A stretch of DNA of 64,000 nucleotides. It comes from Paraclostridium bifermentans (GTDB lineage Bacteria; Bacillota; Clostridia; Peptostreptococcales; Peptostreptococcaceae). The stretch is taken from positions 2,604,001 to 2,668,000 of the forward strand of contig NZ_CP079737.1 of assembly GCF_019916025.1 (NCBI RefSeq). Direction: 5' to 3'. Under the pieces are notes generated by a model. It was given only the letters and a program-made list of their open reading frames with translations, had not been told where the DNA came from and made no database searches. Both the position numbers and the translations under genes were made by a program. Below, piece after piece: positions 25,387 to 34,024 of the stretch (within the stretch, counting starts at the first letter, position 1; each line of letters begins with the position of its first letter).

Positions 25387-26583
25387 TTAATCTTTAATTT
25401 TTTCAATTATACAATCAGCTGTACCATCTTTAAATTTAATTGCTATACTATCCTTTTCTTTCAGGCTATTTATTGTATTTATAGTAGTTTTATCCTTTTG
25501 TACTATACTGTACCCTCTATCTAATGTAGCAAGTGGACTTAAGCTATGCAAAAGAGATCCACTACTATCTAAACTTCCTTTTTTAAGTTTTACTACATCA
25601 TTAATCTCATTAGTTATTTTATCATATATTATATCGATTTGTATAATTTTATCTCTTATTATATAAGACTTAACAATAGTATTTAGTCTATCATAAACAT
25701 TATTTAATTTATTTTTATCTAGCTTAGATTGATTTATAAGAGCCTTATCTAATCTGTCTTTAGAGTTTTTTAACTTGTATAATAGATCATCTAATTTTGG
25801 GGTTGCTATTTCTGCAGCTGCAGATGGTGTAGGTGCCCTCATATCAGCCACAAAATCAGCTATTGTAAAGTCTGTCTCATGTCCTACAGCTGAAATTATA
25901 GGTATGTGCGAACTAAATATCTCTCTTGCAACGCTCTCTTCATTAAAAGACCATAATTCCTCTATGGATCCCCCACCTCTTCCAAGTATTATTGTATCTA
26001 CATTATTAGCATTATTAAAAAATTTAATTCCTTCACATATCTGTTCACAAGAGTTTTTTCCTTGAACTGAAACAGAATAAAGCTTTATATTTACTTTTGG
26101 ATACCTACGCTTTACAACATTAATTATATCTTTTATAACAGCTCCTGTCTCAGATGTTATTATACCTATGTTTTTAGGCATTTTAGGTATAGGCTTTTTA
26201 TGTATATAGTCAAACAAGCCTTCTTTTCCTAGCTTTTCTTTTAATTTTAGAAATTCTATATACAAATTCCCCAGTCCATCTAATTCCACGTTTTCTATAT
26301 ACAATTGATATGATCCATCTCTTTCGTACACAGATATATATCCTGTTGCTATAACCTTCATTCCATCCTCTAAATTTAGTGAACTATCATAATTATTTTT
26401 GAAAATTACACAGTTTATTTTAGATGATTTATCTTTCAGAGTCAGATATACATTTTTGCTGCTATGAACTTTAAAGTTTGAAATTTCACCTTTTACTTTT
26501 AAGTTATATAAAACTGCATCATTAGTTAAGATTCTTTTTACGTATGAATTAACTTCACTTACATCTAAAGCTCTTAATTTCAT
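25387..26583 (-). CDS. xseA: Exodeoxyribonuclease VII large subunit
   Basis: This 398-residue protein has an N-terminal OB-fold (about 1-100). The catalytic domain carries the IGIITSETGAVIKDI, LGRGGGSIEELW and SAVGHETDFTIADFVADMRAPTPSAAAE type segments (about 135-260). A helical coiled-coil region and a C-terminal RGYSIVQKD segment follow. It forms exonuclease VII with the adjacent XseB. It lies two bases after the TsaD-like gene. Confidence 0.94.
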   Translation of the reverse strand: MKLRALDVSEVNSYVKRILTNDAVLYNLKVKGEISNFKVHSSKNVYLTLKDKSSKINCVIFKNNYDSSLNLEDGMKVIATGYISVYERDGSYQLYIENVELDGLGNLYIEFLKLKEKLGKEGLFDYIHKKPIPKMPKNIGIITSETGAVIKDIINVVKRRYPKVNIKLYSVSVQGKNSCEQICEGIKFFNNANNVDTIILGRGGGSIEELWSFNEESVAREIFSSHIPIISAVGHETDFTIADFVADMRAPTPSAAAEIATPKLDDLLYKLKNSKDRLDKALINQSKLDKNKLNNVYDRLNTIVKSYIIRDKIIQIDIIYDKITNEINDVVKLKKGSLDSSGSLLHSLSPLATLDRGYSIVQKDKTTINTINSLKEKDSIAIKFKDGTADCIIEKIKD

Positions 26584-26585
26584 AG

Positions 26586-27551
26586 CTATTCTCCTATAAA
26601 TTTATTTAATCCTATAAGTGCACAACCTAATGCATTATCTGTGCTATATTCAGGTTTTGCAAAAAAGCTTTTTACTTTATCTTTATATAGTTTTTGACTT
26701 AACCCCTCTTTTATATATTTGCTTGATGCAACCCCTCCAGCAAATACAACTTCGCTTATGTCATACTCTTTACATAAAAATCTAAGCGCTTTATATAAAC
26801 TTCTCACTATCGAGTCCATTAGTGATTTAGATATATATTTTTCATCAAAATCATTTTTCAGCTTAGTGATTTGATTTTCTATTCCAGATAGGTTCATATA
26901 CCCATCTTTTACAGATGTCTTTATTCCTACATCTATATTTTGATTACATTCTAAAGCATTTTTATCTATATATTTTCCACATGGAAACTCATACCCTAAT
27001 TGAACACCTAATCTATCTATTAATTGTCCAAAACTTATATCTTTACTTCCACCTATTATTCTAATATTTGATACATCATTATGTTTTTCAACTAATAATA
27101 TTTCTGTTGTTCCTCCCGACATATGAACAGAAATAAATTTATTACTTCTTAATTTTTTTTCATATAAGCTGGCTTCAATATGATTTTCTTGATGAGTTGT
27201 TGAATATAAATTAATATTATTCATACTGCTAAATAATTTTGCAAAATTATATCCTACTGTAAATGCAGGCATATACGAATCATTTATCGGCCTTGGTTTT
27301 TCAGATACACATATTGCACATATATTATATCCGCTCATTATATTTTTTAATTCTTCACTTATTTCCCCCAAATTATTTACGTGTTGAAACACCATTTCGC
27401 TTTGTCTTAGCCCTTTTGAATCTTTCTTTACTTTTAACATAATTTTTTTATTAAATACTATACTTTTTTCTAAAGATATAGCTGCTATAGAAGTTGTATA
27501 GCAGCTAGTATCTAATCCTATTATTATATTTTTATTTTTCTCCGATTTCAC
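26586..27551 (-). CDS. TsaD/Kae1-like ASKHA protein (paralogue, function unknown)
   Basis: This 321-residue protein has the fold and motifs of Tsa[13 protein letters not shown] near 10-21, the metal-binding H-x3-H pair at H120 and H124 in a THQENHIEA context, SGGTTEIL, and [13 protein letters not shown] near the C-terminus. It diverges strongly from true TsaD (for example the usual VNHIEGH neighbourhood is altered), and similar extra copies occur in clostridia. The true tsaD is expected elsewhere. It begins at a GTG that overlaps nusB by 20 bases and occupies the place where Bacillus has folD. Carbamoyl-transfer chemistry on tRNA or another acceptor is possible but unproven. Confidence 0.78.
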   Translation of the reverse strand: MKSEKNKNIIIGLDTSCYTTSIAAISLEKSIVFNKKIMLKVKKDSKGLRQSEMVFQHVNNLGEISEELKNIMSGYNICAICVSEKPRPINDSYMPAFTVGYNFAKLFSSMNNINLYSTTHQENHIEASLYEKKLRSNKFISVHMSGGTTEILLVEKHNDVSNIRIIGGSKDISFGQLIDRLGVQLGYEFPCGKYIDKNALECNQNIDVGIKTSVKDGYMNLSGIENQITKLKNDFDEKYISKSLMDSIVRSLYKALRFLCKEYDISEVVFAGGVASSKYIKEGLSQKLYKDKVKSFFAKPEYSTDNALGCALIGLNKFIGE

Positions 27552-28038
27552 TTACAACACTTCCTAATATTCCATTTATAAACTTAGGAGATTTGTCATC
27601 ACAGTAAAGTTTAGCTAATTCTATAGCTTCATTTATAGAAACTTTAGTAGGCATTTCTGACATGTATAGTATTTCACAAATAGCAAGTCTAAGTATTGCT
27701 AAGTCTACTTTAGCCATTCTATTTATAGTCCAGTTTTTAGCGTATTTATTTATTAAAGAATCTATGCTTTCTTTATTTGAGTTAAAGCTTTCAGCTAGTT
27801 CTTTGCTATATTTTAAATCAATAAATTGACTTAACTCTGTTTCTTCTAATTCAACGTCCGCTTCATCTGAAAATTGTAATTTTAATTCCTCATATCTATT
27901 CTTTATGTATTCAAAGTTATCGTTTAAGAAATTTTCTAATTTATCATTTAAATCAGTTAAATCCTCTTTATTCATGTCTATTTGGTATATAAACTTCATC
28001 ATATACTCTCTCGTCGTTATCATTTTAGCTTTTCTCAT
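27532..28038 (-). CDS. nusB: Transcription antitermination factor NusB
   Basis: All-helical RNA-binding protein of 168 residues that joins NusE (S10) on boxA RNA in rRNA antitermination. The N-terminal [13 protein letters not shown] and C-terminal [17 protein letters not shown] and [27 protein letters not shown] segments are family hallmarks. It is somewhat longer than usual (about 130-150) because of an acidic insert around 60-90. AAGGAGG precedes the ATG. It follows an Asp23 gene as yqhY-nusB do in Bacillus, but a terminator lies between them. Confidence 0.93.
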   Translation of the reverse strand: MRKAKMITTREYMMKFIYQIDMNKEDLTDLNDKLENFLNDNFEYIKNRYEELKLQFSDEADVELEETELSQFIDLKYSKELAESFNSNKESIDSLINKYAKNWTINRMAKVDLAILRLAICEILYMSEMPTKVSINEAIELAKLYCDDKSPKFINGILGSVVSEIGEK

Positions 28039-28081
28039 TTGCTTATTCCTCCTTTGAATTTAGTATATACATATTTACTCA

Positions 28082-28108
28082 TAAAAAAACCCTCTGATTT
28101 TCAGAGGG
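28082..28108 (-). terminator. Intrinsic terminator after the YqhY-type gene
   Basis: On the minus strand CCCTCTGA pairs with TCAGAGGG around a short A/T loop, followed by eight T residues. It separates the Asp23 gene from nusB. Confidence 0.9.
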
Positions 28109-28131
28109 AAATATTAATTTATCGTAGATGA

Positions 28132-28482
28132 TTACTTTGCTTCTGCCTTCTCAACTTTTTCCTTTTTAAAGTTGATTCCTTGAACATGTATATTAACTTG
28201 AGAAACTTTTAATCCAGTCATTGTTTCAACTGTATTTTTTACATTTTCCTGTACTTTAAAAGCTATATCAGGTATAGATATTCCATAATCAATTATTATC
28301 ATAACATCTAAGATAACTTCGTCTTCCTCTATTTGTATCTTAACACCATTATTCTTTAGTAATTTATCTGTGAATGTCGATGTAGTTCCTACTCCTTCTA
28401 CTTCAATAGCTGCTAATCCTGCTATAGTAGCGATGACATCATTTGATATCTTAACTTGTCCAAAGTTATTATTTTCCATCAT
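28132..28482 (-). CDS. Asp23/Gls24 family protein (YqhY-like)
   Basis: This 116-residue protein has the Asp23 pattern: GQVKISNDVIATIAGLAAIEVEGV, a VILDVMIIIDYGISIPDIAFKVQENV core and QVNIHVQGINF near the end, then a lysine/glutamate tail. In Bacillus the homologue YqhY is linked to control of acetyl-CoA carboxylase and lies before nusB. The accBC genes that precede it there are absent from this locus. It is transcribed from its own sigma-A promoter, between the spoIIIA and nusB terminators. Confidence 0.88.
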   Translation of the reverse strand: MMENNNFGQVKISNDVIATIAGLAAIEVEGVGTTSTFTDKLLKNNGVKIQIEEDEVILDVMIIIDYGISIPDIAFKVQENVKNTVETMTGLKVSQVNIHVQGINFKKEKVEKAEAK

Positions 28483-28517
28483 ATATCACATCCCTATATA
28501 AACTATTTTATTATATA

Positions 28518-28546
28518 ATAATACCAAATAGAGCTTTAATTTGCAA
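28518..28546 (-). promoter_or_regulatory. Sigma-A promoter of the YqhY-type gene
   Basis: The minus strand reads TTGCAA (28546-28541), 17 bp, then TATTAT (28523-28518), with TGG directly before giving an extended -10. Confidence 0.75.
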
Positions 28547-28602
28547 TAAAAAGTTCGATTTGCTTAATCTAGTATTTATGTAATCGACTTATTATTGTGC
28601 AT

Positions 28603-28627
28603 AAAAAAGCCCCAGTATAACTGAGGC
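28603..28627 (-). terminator. Intrinsic terminator of the spoIIIA operon
   Basis: On the minus strand GCCTCAGT pairs with ACTGGGGC with one G-U, followed by six T residues, just after the spoIIIAH stop. Confidence 0.82.
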
Positions 28628-28635
28628 ATTTATAC

Positions 28636-29280
28636 TTATTTAGAATTACTGCTCATAAGTTTTATATTATCATAGTTAACTTTTGACTCATTTGCAACTA
28701 AATCGAATATTTTAGCTGCATCTTTTTGTTGTAATTCTTTGTTTACTACTACATTAACAGTTTCTTCACTTATGTACACTAATGAATCTTCAAATCCTTT
28801 TGCTCCTAATAAATCTTCTATTTTAATTTCTAATTCTTGATCTTTTACAAGTTGTAATTTCATATTAGATGCTTGCTTTCTAGTTTCTTCTGATGTAGAT
28901 GGATTATTTATTATTTCATTTAAATCTTCTGTTAACTCATTTCTTTGTTTTTCTCTATTCATTTTCATATCTACTGCATATGATGCTTTTTTCATATTTT
29001 TATCAGAAGTCATTTTCTTTTCTATTTCTTTACTAGTTTCTTTAGCTTTTTCATTAACTACAGTATCTTTGCTATCTACAACTTTAATATCTTTTTTAGA
29101 GTCCTTTTTATCATCATTTTTTGATAGTTGAGCATCTTCATACATTTCCATTTCTTTAGATGCTTCTAATACAGATTTTTTGCTTAAATTATAATTTACT
29201 GTCCCAACCACCACTAACATAAGTGTTAATGACATTACGACAAACCCTCTACTTTTAAACATACTTTTGTTAAATTTCAT
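28636..29280 (-). CDS. spoIIIAH: Stage III sporulation protein AH
   Basis: This 214-residue protein has an N-terminal membrane segment (about 12-29), a long charged linker rich in lysine, glutamate and aspartate, and a C-terminal ring-building YscJ/FliF-like domain (about 105-210). In the mother cell membrane it binds SpoIIQ across the intermembrane space and forms part of the feeding-tube channel. It is the last gene of spoIIIA. GGGGGAG precedes the ATG. A 78-base gap before it holds a sigma-E-like sequence, so it may also be expressed on its own. Confidence 0.93.
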   Translation of the reverse strand: MKFNKSMFKSRGFVVMSLTLMLVVVGTVNYNLSKKSVLEASKEMEMYEDAQLSKNDDKKDSKKDIKVVDSKDTVVNEKAKETSKEIEKKMTSDKNMKKASYAVDMKMNREKQRNELTEDLNEIINNPSTSEETRKQASNMKLQLVKDQELEIKIEDLLGAKGFEDSLVYISEETVNVVVNKELQQKDAAKIFDLVANESKVNYDNIKLMSSNSK

Positions 29281-29318
29281 TTATACTCCCCCTAATTAAT
29301 AATTATATTCTTGTAATA

Positions 29319-29346
29319 TTTATATGTACGAGCTTTTTTATTATGA
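29319..29346 (-). promoter_or_regulatory. Possible internal sigma-E promoter before spoIIIAH
   Basis: The minus strand reads TCATAAT (29346-29340), 13 bp, then CATATAAA (29326-29319). The -35 fits KMATATT at six of seven positions. In Bacillus the last genes of this operon also have an extra, forespore promoter. Confidence 0.4.
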
Positions 29347-29358
29347 ATATTTTTTTAT

Positions 29359-29907
29359 CTATTTAGAATAAATTTCAACTTGGTGTCCTGAAACCTGAAG
29401 TGATGTTTGAACTGCTGAGTATAGACTTTGTTTTACAGTTGGATCACTAGCCCCACTAGAAACTACTATAACCCCTTTTATTTCTGGCTCTGACGTTTTT
29501 ATAACTACAGGTTTACTTTCTCCTGAAGTTATCATTGTTTTATTTTCACTTGATGTAGTAACTGTTCTCTCTCCACCTTGAGCATCTTTTTCAGTCGTCT
29601 CTTCCTTTGTAGCATTTGAGTTAAATGCTGGTTCTATTTGTTCACCAGATGAAAAAGTAATCATCACATCAACTTCTCCTGCTCCCTCTATTTGAGATAA
29701 TATATTTTTAAGTTGACTTTCTAAATCATTATCTTTTTTTACTTCTACTTGTGCAGACTTTTGATCTTTATTTTCTTCAAAAGTTTCTTTATCTTTTTTG
29801 TCAACTGGATTTTTTGTAAATATAGCTAGTCCCATAATACACACAAACGACAGCGCGGCTAGAGTGTATATCTTTTTCTTATCATCTTCCTTTAAGTTTT
29901 TAAACAT
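29359..29907 (-). CDS. spoIIIAG: Stage III sporulation protein AG
   Basis: Single-pass membrane protein of 182 residues, with a hydrophobic segment at about 12-29 followed by an acidic and lysine-rich linker. The C-terminal ring-building domain shows QIEGAGEVDVMITF and VKGVIVV-type strands. It forms a large oligomeric ring in the mother-cell-to-forespore channel. I favour the ATG at 29907; a TTG four codons earlier abuts the GGGG site and is less likely. It lies between spoIIIAF and spoIIIAH. Confidence 0.9.
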   Translation of the reverse strand: MFKNLKEDDKKKIYTLAALSFVCIMGLAIFTKNPVDKKDKETFEENKDQKSAQVEVKKDNDLESQLKNILSQIEGAGEVDVMITFSSGEQIEPAFNSNATKEETTEKDAQGGERTVTTSSENKTMITSGESKPVVIKTSEPEIKGVIVVSSGASDPTVKQSLYSAVQTSLQVSGHQVEIYSK

Positions 29908-29922
29908 ACCTATTCTCAACCC

Positions 29923-30492
29923 CTATTTATCAATTTCTATATTTTCAATGGATATATCAAGTATGTCTACTAAGCTCTTTTTAACTTCATCTTTTGATTT
30001 TTTATCTTCATTATTTGAGCTTTCTTTAAATACTTGTTTATCTTTTTCACCCTCACTAGATTGTATGTCCTTTTTTTCTTCTTTATTACTATTTTTTTCT
30101 TTAACCTTAACTTTACTTACATCAGATCCGTCTAACTCAATATCCTCAAGTTCATAACCATATTCATCTAGTTTTAATTCTAATATGCTTTTTAATCCAT
30201 CTTCATACCCAGACTTTATGCTTTTCCCCCCTGTGTCTTTAGCTAGACTATTCATGCTATCAACATATTGTTGATTATATTTAGTATATGTTTTTAATAA
30301 TTTGTCCTCTAAACTTGTTCCATCTGAAAAAAAATTAATGACTGGATTTATAGCAATGAATATAAATATAAAATTTAAAACTAGATTAATATATGACTTT
30401 AATTTTGAAGAAGGAAGAATCATATTAACTATGTTAACTATAAAGGCTGCAATTAAAATACTTATTATCCAAGCTTTAATACTCTCTAACAT
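29923..30492 (-). CDS. spoIIIAF: Stage III sporulation protein AF
   Basis: This 189-residue protein has two N-terminal membrane segments (about 5-25 and 34-54), a highly charged, low-complexity lysine/glutamate/serine linker (about 125-165) and a short C-terminal EIDK end. AAGGAGG precedes the ATG. It is a component of the SpoIIIA channel between spoIIIAE and spoIIIAG. Confidence 0.9.
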   Translation of the reverse strand: MLESIKAWIISILIAAFIVNIVNMILPSSKLKSYINLVLNFIFIFIAINPVINFFSDGTSLEDKLLKTYTKYNQQYVDSMNSLAKDTGGKSIKSGYEDGLKSILELKLDEYGYELEDIELDGSDVSKVKVKEKNSNKEEKKDIQSSEGEKDKQVFKESSNNEDKKSKDEVKKSLVDILDISIENIEIDK

Positions 30493-30504
30493 ATATTCCT
30501 CCTT

Positions 30505-31677
30505 TTACTGTGCCACAACACTAATAGAAACTACGATTGCTATAGTAACAAAAAACATTATTGTTATAGCTATGATACATGCTAACATTATTGCCATAAG
30601 ATTTGAAATCTCATTTAAAAAGTTCGAAATACTATCTTCTCCAACTGGTTCTACTATCATTGCTGATGTTTTATAAACTAATATTATTGAAATGATTTTT
30701 ATTATAGGAATTAAGCATATTCCTACTAATATTATTAGTCCCACTCCTCCAAATAAGTTCTTTATAAGTTGAGACGAAGATAATATTATATCAAATGAGT
30801 CTGATACAAATCCTCCTACAACAGGTATAAAATTTCCTATCGCAAACTTAGTACTTTTAACTGCAAATCCATCTAAACTCTTAACGTACATCCCCTGCAT
30901 AGATACTAATGCTAAATATATAGTAAATATGGCTCCAATTGTTATCAGATTTATTTGTTTTATAAAAGATGCCAACTTTTTAAGTTTTATACTATTAGAT
31001 AAATTATTTATAACAAGTATTGCAAAACCTATTGTAATAGATACAAATAGGAAGTTTTTAAAAACTATATTTATAAATGTTACTCCTCCCATAAATATAG
31101 GGGTCATAACAGTAGATGTCATAGGAAATCCCATTACCACTAAAAATGTTATTAATATTGGCATTAGTATCTGCATCAAATTGATCATGCTATCAATGGT
31201 GGTGTTACATATATTTAAAACATCTTTAAATCCTACCAATGTTAAAGTTACCATTACTATAAATACAATATAGGTTGTTACTTGGCTTATCGCCCCAGAT
31301 GAGAATGAATTGTCTAAACTTTTTAAAATAGATGATAAGAGCGCTAAGACAAATATTATTGATGCAACTTTTAAACTTGCTCTCAATTCATCGAATAAGA
31401 ATAGTTTAAGACCCTCTTTATCAAATAAATCTAGCATTGTTTTCTTACCAGATATTAAATCTTTCATAAATGTTTTAAGATCTACATCTTCTATAAACTT
31501 TTCATCTTTTATTTGATTTTGAATTTCTTGTAAATTAATTTTATTTAATTGTTCACTTATATATGTATCTACACTTTCTTTTACTTTTTTATCATTTTCT
31601 TCTTGTGCAAATGAAACATTTGCAAATGTTAGCCCCATTAGTATACATAAAATTATACTAGTCACAATTTTTTTCAT
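30505..31677 (-). CDS. spoIIIAE: Stage III sporulation protein AE
   Basis: Polytopic membrane protein of 390 residues with a cleavable-looking signal sequence (about 1-24, ending near SFA), an extracytoplasmic helical region and about seven membrane segments. The GFAVKSTKFAIGNFIPVVGG-type stretch (about 275-294) is the most conserved part of the family. It is the largest membrane component of the spoIIIA-encoded channel and resembles type III secretion export components only distantly. AGGAGA precedes the ATG. Confidence 0.93.
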   Translation of the reverse strand: MKKIVTSIILCILMGLTFANVSFAQEENDKKVKESVDTYISEQLNKINLQEIQNQIKDEKFIEDVDLKTFMKDLISGKKTMLDLFDKEGLKLFLFDELRASLKVASIIFVLALLSSILKSLDNSFSSGAISQVTTYIVFIVMVTLTLVGFKDVLNICNTTIDSMINLMQILMPILITFLVVMGFPMTSTVMTPIFMGGVTFINIVFKNFLFVSITIGFAILVINNLSNSIKLKKLASFIKQINLITIGAIFTIYLALVSMQGMYVKSLDGFAVKSTKFAIGNFIPVVGGFVSDSFDIILSSSQLIKNLFGGVGLIILVGICLIPIIKIISIILVYKTSAMIVEPVGEDSISNFLNEISNLMAIMLACIIAITIMFFVTIAIVVSISVVAQ

Positions 31678-31691
31678 AAGTAATCATTCTC

Positions 31692-32078
31692 CTATGGAAT
31701 CAAATTTAAAATCATATCAACAATAGATATTAATATAGGGAATGACATAGTCATAACTATAATTTTTCCTCCGAATTCAAGCTTAGCTGCAATATTTCCT
31801 TCCCCACAGTCTTTGCATATCTGAATAGCAAACTCCATTAAGTATGCTATTCCTATAAGTTTGATTATTAAAGATATATACATAGTAGGTATGTTAGCCT
31901 TATTTGCTAATTCATTTATACTTTCAATTATAAAATTGAATTTATAGGTTACAGAAAGTAAAATCATAATTCCTGTTAGTATTCCTATAAACATAGCCAT
32001 TTCTGGTCTATCTTTTTTTATAATTAAGCATAATATAGTAGAGATAAGCGCAAGACCTACCAATTTCATTACATCCAA
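31692..32078 (-). CDS. spoIIIAD: Stage III sporulation protein AD
   Basis: Small membrane protein of 128 residues with about four hydrophobic segments. The KANIPTMYISLIIKLIGIAYL and ICKDCGEGNIAAKLE stretches are typical of SpoIIIAD/AC. The start is the TTG at 32078, five bases after GGGGGAG. An ATG four codons on is too far from that site. Confidence 0.92.
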   Translation of the reverse strand: MDVMKLVGLALISTILCLIIKKDRPEMAMFIGILTGIMILLSVTYKFNFIIESINELANKANIPTMYISLIIKLIGIAYLMEFAIQICKDCGEGNIAAKLEFGGKIIVMTMSFPILISIVDMILNLIP

Positions 32079-32090
32079 AAGATCTCCCCC

Positions 32091-32288
32091 TTAATATAAC
32101 TGAAACATCGTTCTAACTGCATTAAATAGATCATTTATCTCAGTTATTACCATCGTAAGAACAATTATCACACCTGCAAGAGTTGTTAAGGTAGTCCAAT
32201 CTTTTCTATCAGTCTTCTCAAGAACCATATTTAAAACAGATATCAATAACCCAATCCCTGCAACTTTAAAAATCAAAGTTATATCCAT
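32091..32288 (-). CDS. spoIIIAC: Stage III sporulation protein AC
   Basis: Very small membrane protein of 65 residues with two hydrophobic segments, related to SpoIIIAD. The MDITLIFKVAGIGLLISVLNMVL start pattern and KTDRKDW loop are family hallmarks. AGGAGGG precedes the ATG, ten bases after the spoIIIAB stop. Confidence 0.93.
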   Translation of the reverse strand: MDITLIFKVAGIGLLISVLNMVLEKTDRKDWTTLTTLAGVIIVLTMVITEINDLFNAVRTMFQLY

Positions 32289-32298
32289 ATTAACCCTC

Positions 32299-32820
32299 CT
32301 ATATTAAAAGTATCCCTATAACTAACCCAATTATAGTAGATAGTTTTCTGTATACTATACCTTTTTTCTCTACGTCTTCTTTACTTTCTGTTGTGAGTTT
32401 TTTTAAATTTTCAATAGATAAATCAATCATCCTCTCTTGAGAATAAACATCTCCTTTTCCAAGAGTAAGTATTAATTTTTTTAATTCATCTACCTCCTTA
32501 TCTTGAAAATAACTTTCTTTAATCATAAAATCAGCATTCTTTGATAATATAGTTTCTAATGTTTTGCTATTATCTTCTTTTAGATCTATACTCATATGTT
32601 TAAAGAAAGGTCCAAGTGAAAATTCTTTATTTTCTCCTATCCTATAAAATATTTCTTCCAATGTGTACAACCCAAATGATAAGTCCATTCGCATTACCTC
32701 TAATATCCTTATGAGCTCATTTAACTGTTTATGCCTTTTTGTATAAGCTTTGTATAAATACTCTCCAATCAGATAGCTACATGCTACTAAAATACTTATT
32801 AGAGCTATTTTAATTTGCAA
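32299..32820 (-). CDS. spoIIIAB: Stage III sporulation protein AB
   Basis: This 173-residue protein has a hydrophobic segment at each end and a helical cytosolic middle (RHKQLNELIRILEVMRMDL, SQERMIDLSIENLKKL). The fold relates it to type II and IV secretion platform proteins. The start is the TTG at 32820, preceded by GAGGTGG and overlapping the end of spoIIIAA by 11 bases, so the two are probably translationally coupled. Confidence 0.9.
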   Translation of the reverse strand: MQIKIALISILVACSYLIGEYLYKAYTKRHKQLNELIRILEVMRMDLSFGLYTLEEIFYRIGENKEFSLGPFFKHMSIDLKEDNSKTLETILSKNADFMIKESYFQDKEVDELKKLILTLGKGDVYSQERMIDLSIENLKKLTTESKEDVEKKGIVYRKLSTIIGLVIGILLI

Positions 32821-33778
32821 AATACCACCTCTTTTCTTCTAAGTCATATATTTTTTCAATTGTCCCTGGTCCATTTTTAGCCGAAAGTATTATTACTTTT
32901 TTGAATAATTCTTTATCGAGTAATTTGCTTAATTCCTTTCTTTCCCTTATATCTTCTATGGAATTCCCATGTACTGTCGTTATTAAGCTAACTCCCCCAT
33001 TTAAAGCCGTGTACAAAGCTTTTATTTCCTTTTCACTACCTATTTCATCCGTTACTATTAAGTTAGGTGACATAGCCCTAAGTAACATCATTATGCCTAT
33101 ATCTTTTGGGCATGTTTCTATTATGTCTGTTCTTATTCCAACATCCATCTGCGCTATTCCTAAATATGATCCTGAAATCTCATTCCTTTCGTCTATAAGA
33201 GCTACTTTAATTCCATTAAACCCTTTTTCTTTGTTCCCATTACTTAAATTTCTAACTATATCTCTAAGTAATGTTGTTTTACCACATTGTGGCGGTGAAA
33301 TTATTAAAGTATTATTTACTTCGTTAGAACTCTTAATTATGTGATTTAATACTTTTTCAGAGCAATTTAATACCTCTCTAGAAATCCTTATATTTAAAGA
33401 TGATATGTGCTTTATATTTTTAACTTGTCCATCTTCAATTATTACCTTTCCAACTATTCCAACTCTATGCCCACCTTTTAATGTTATAAAACCTTTTTTA
33501 ATGTCATCTATAAATGAATGAATTGAATATTTGCACATAAGTTGAAATGTCTGTTCTATATCTTCTTTTTTTACAACATACGAATTTGAATTTTTTATAT
33601 CTAGCCTGTTCATAGAGTTATTATAAAAATAGTCTCTATTATTAGAATTTATTATTAATGGTTTCTCTACTCTAAGTCTTATTTCTTCTATATTTAGATC
33701 TTCATATTGTACATTTATTATTTTTTCTCTTAGCTTAGGCGATAGAGAATTTAAAATTTCATCTGAAAGTTTATTCAT
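32810..33778 (-). CDS. spoIIIAA: Stage III sporulation protein AA (ATPase)
   Basis: Cytosolic secretion-type ATPase of 322 residues that is thought to power or assemble the spoIIIA channel. The Walker A region is SPPQCGKTTLLRD (the family commonly has GPP), followed by IALIDERNEI, IGIMMLLRAMSPNLIVTDEIG (Walker B) and TTVHG. AGGAGG precedes the ATG. It is the first gene of the eight-gene operon, behind a sigma-E-like promoter and isolated from the fab operon by a terminator. Confidence 0.94.
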   Translation of the reverse strand: MNKLSDEILNSLSPKLREKIINVQYEDLNIEEIRLRVEKPLIINSNNRDYFYNNSMNRLDIKNSNSYVVKKEDIEQTFQLMCKYSIHSFIDDIKKGFITLKGGHRVGIVGKVIIEDGQVKNIKHISSLNIRISREVLNCSEKVLNHIIKSSNEVNNTLIISPPQCGKTTLLRDIVRNLSNGNKEKGFNGIKVALIDERNEISGSYLGIAQMDVGIRTDIIETCPKDIGIMMLLRAMSPNLIVTDEIGSEKEIKALYTALNGGVSLITTVHGNSIEDIRERKELSKLLDKELFKKVIILSAKNGPGTIEKIYDLEEKRWYFAN

Positions 33779-33804
33779 ATCCCTTGTCCTCCTTTGTTTA
33801 TATA

Positions 33805-33833
33805 ATTATATTTTCAAGATTAAATATTTATGA
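33805..33833 (-). promoter_or_regulatory. Sigma-E-type promoter of the spoIIIA operon
   Basis: The minus strand reads TCATAAA (33833-33827), 14 bp, then AATATAAT (33812-33805). KMATA is matched fully and the -10 at six of eight positions. The spacing equals that found before sigK, spoIIM and ylbJ. Confidence 0.6.
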
Positions 33834-33840
33834 CAAAAAA

Positions 33841-33905
33841 CAAAAATTCACTTCGCTCATATCGCCAACGACTTCGTCCGTTGCTCAAAAATCTTTTTTA
33901 CGCTC
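33841..33905. repeat. Intergenic element unlike its surroundings, probable dispersed repeat
   Basis: This 65-base stretch between fabF and spoIIIAA is richer in G and C than neighbouring spacers. It contains three GCTCA words and an imperfect hairpin (CAACG with CGTTG around ACTTCGTC). On the minus strand one frame would read as SNGRSRWRYERSEFLFF, a nonsense peptide of the sort that intergenic repeats in clostridial genomes give. Only one copy is in this window, so repetition is inferred, not seen. Confidence 0.4.
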
Positions 33906-33980
33906 AAAGAATATAATATTAATACAACTAAGTTTCATAGATTATCCACATATTTTTAGTAATCATAATCTACTTAAGCA

Positions 33981-34015
33981 TAAAAAAAGAGTTACCTATT
34001 TTAGGTAACTCTTTT
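33981..34015 (-). terminator. Intrinsic terminator of the fab operon
   Basis: AAAAGAGTTACCT pairs with AGGTAACTCTTTT around a five-base loop, followed on the minus strand by a T-run, ten bases after the fabF stop. Confidence 0.9.
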
Positions 34016-34024
34016 AATAATTAC

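Noticed and set aside
32810-33778. Degenerate Walker A in SpoIIIAA (SPPQCGKT) as a sign of inactivation
   Set aside because: The essential lysine, threonine and Walker B are kept, so the first-position change is probably tolerated.
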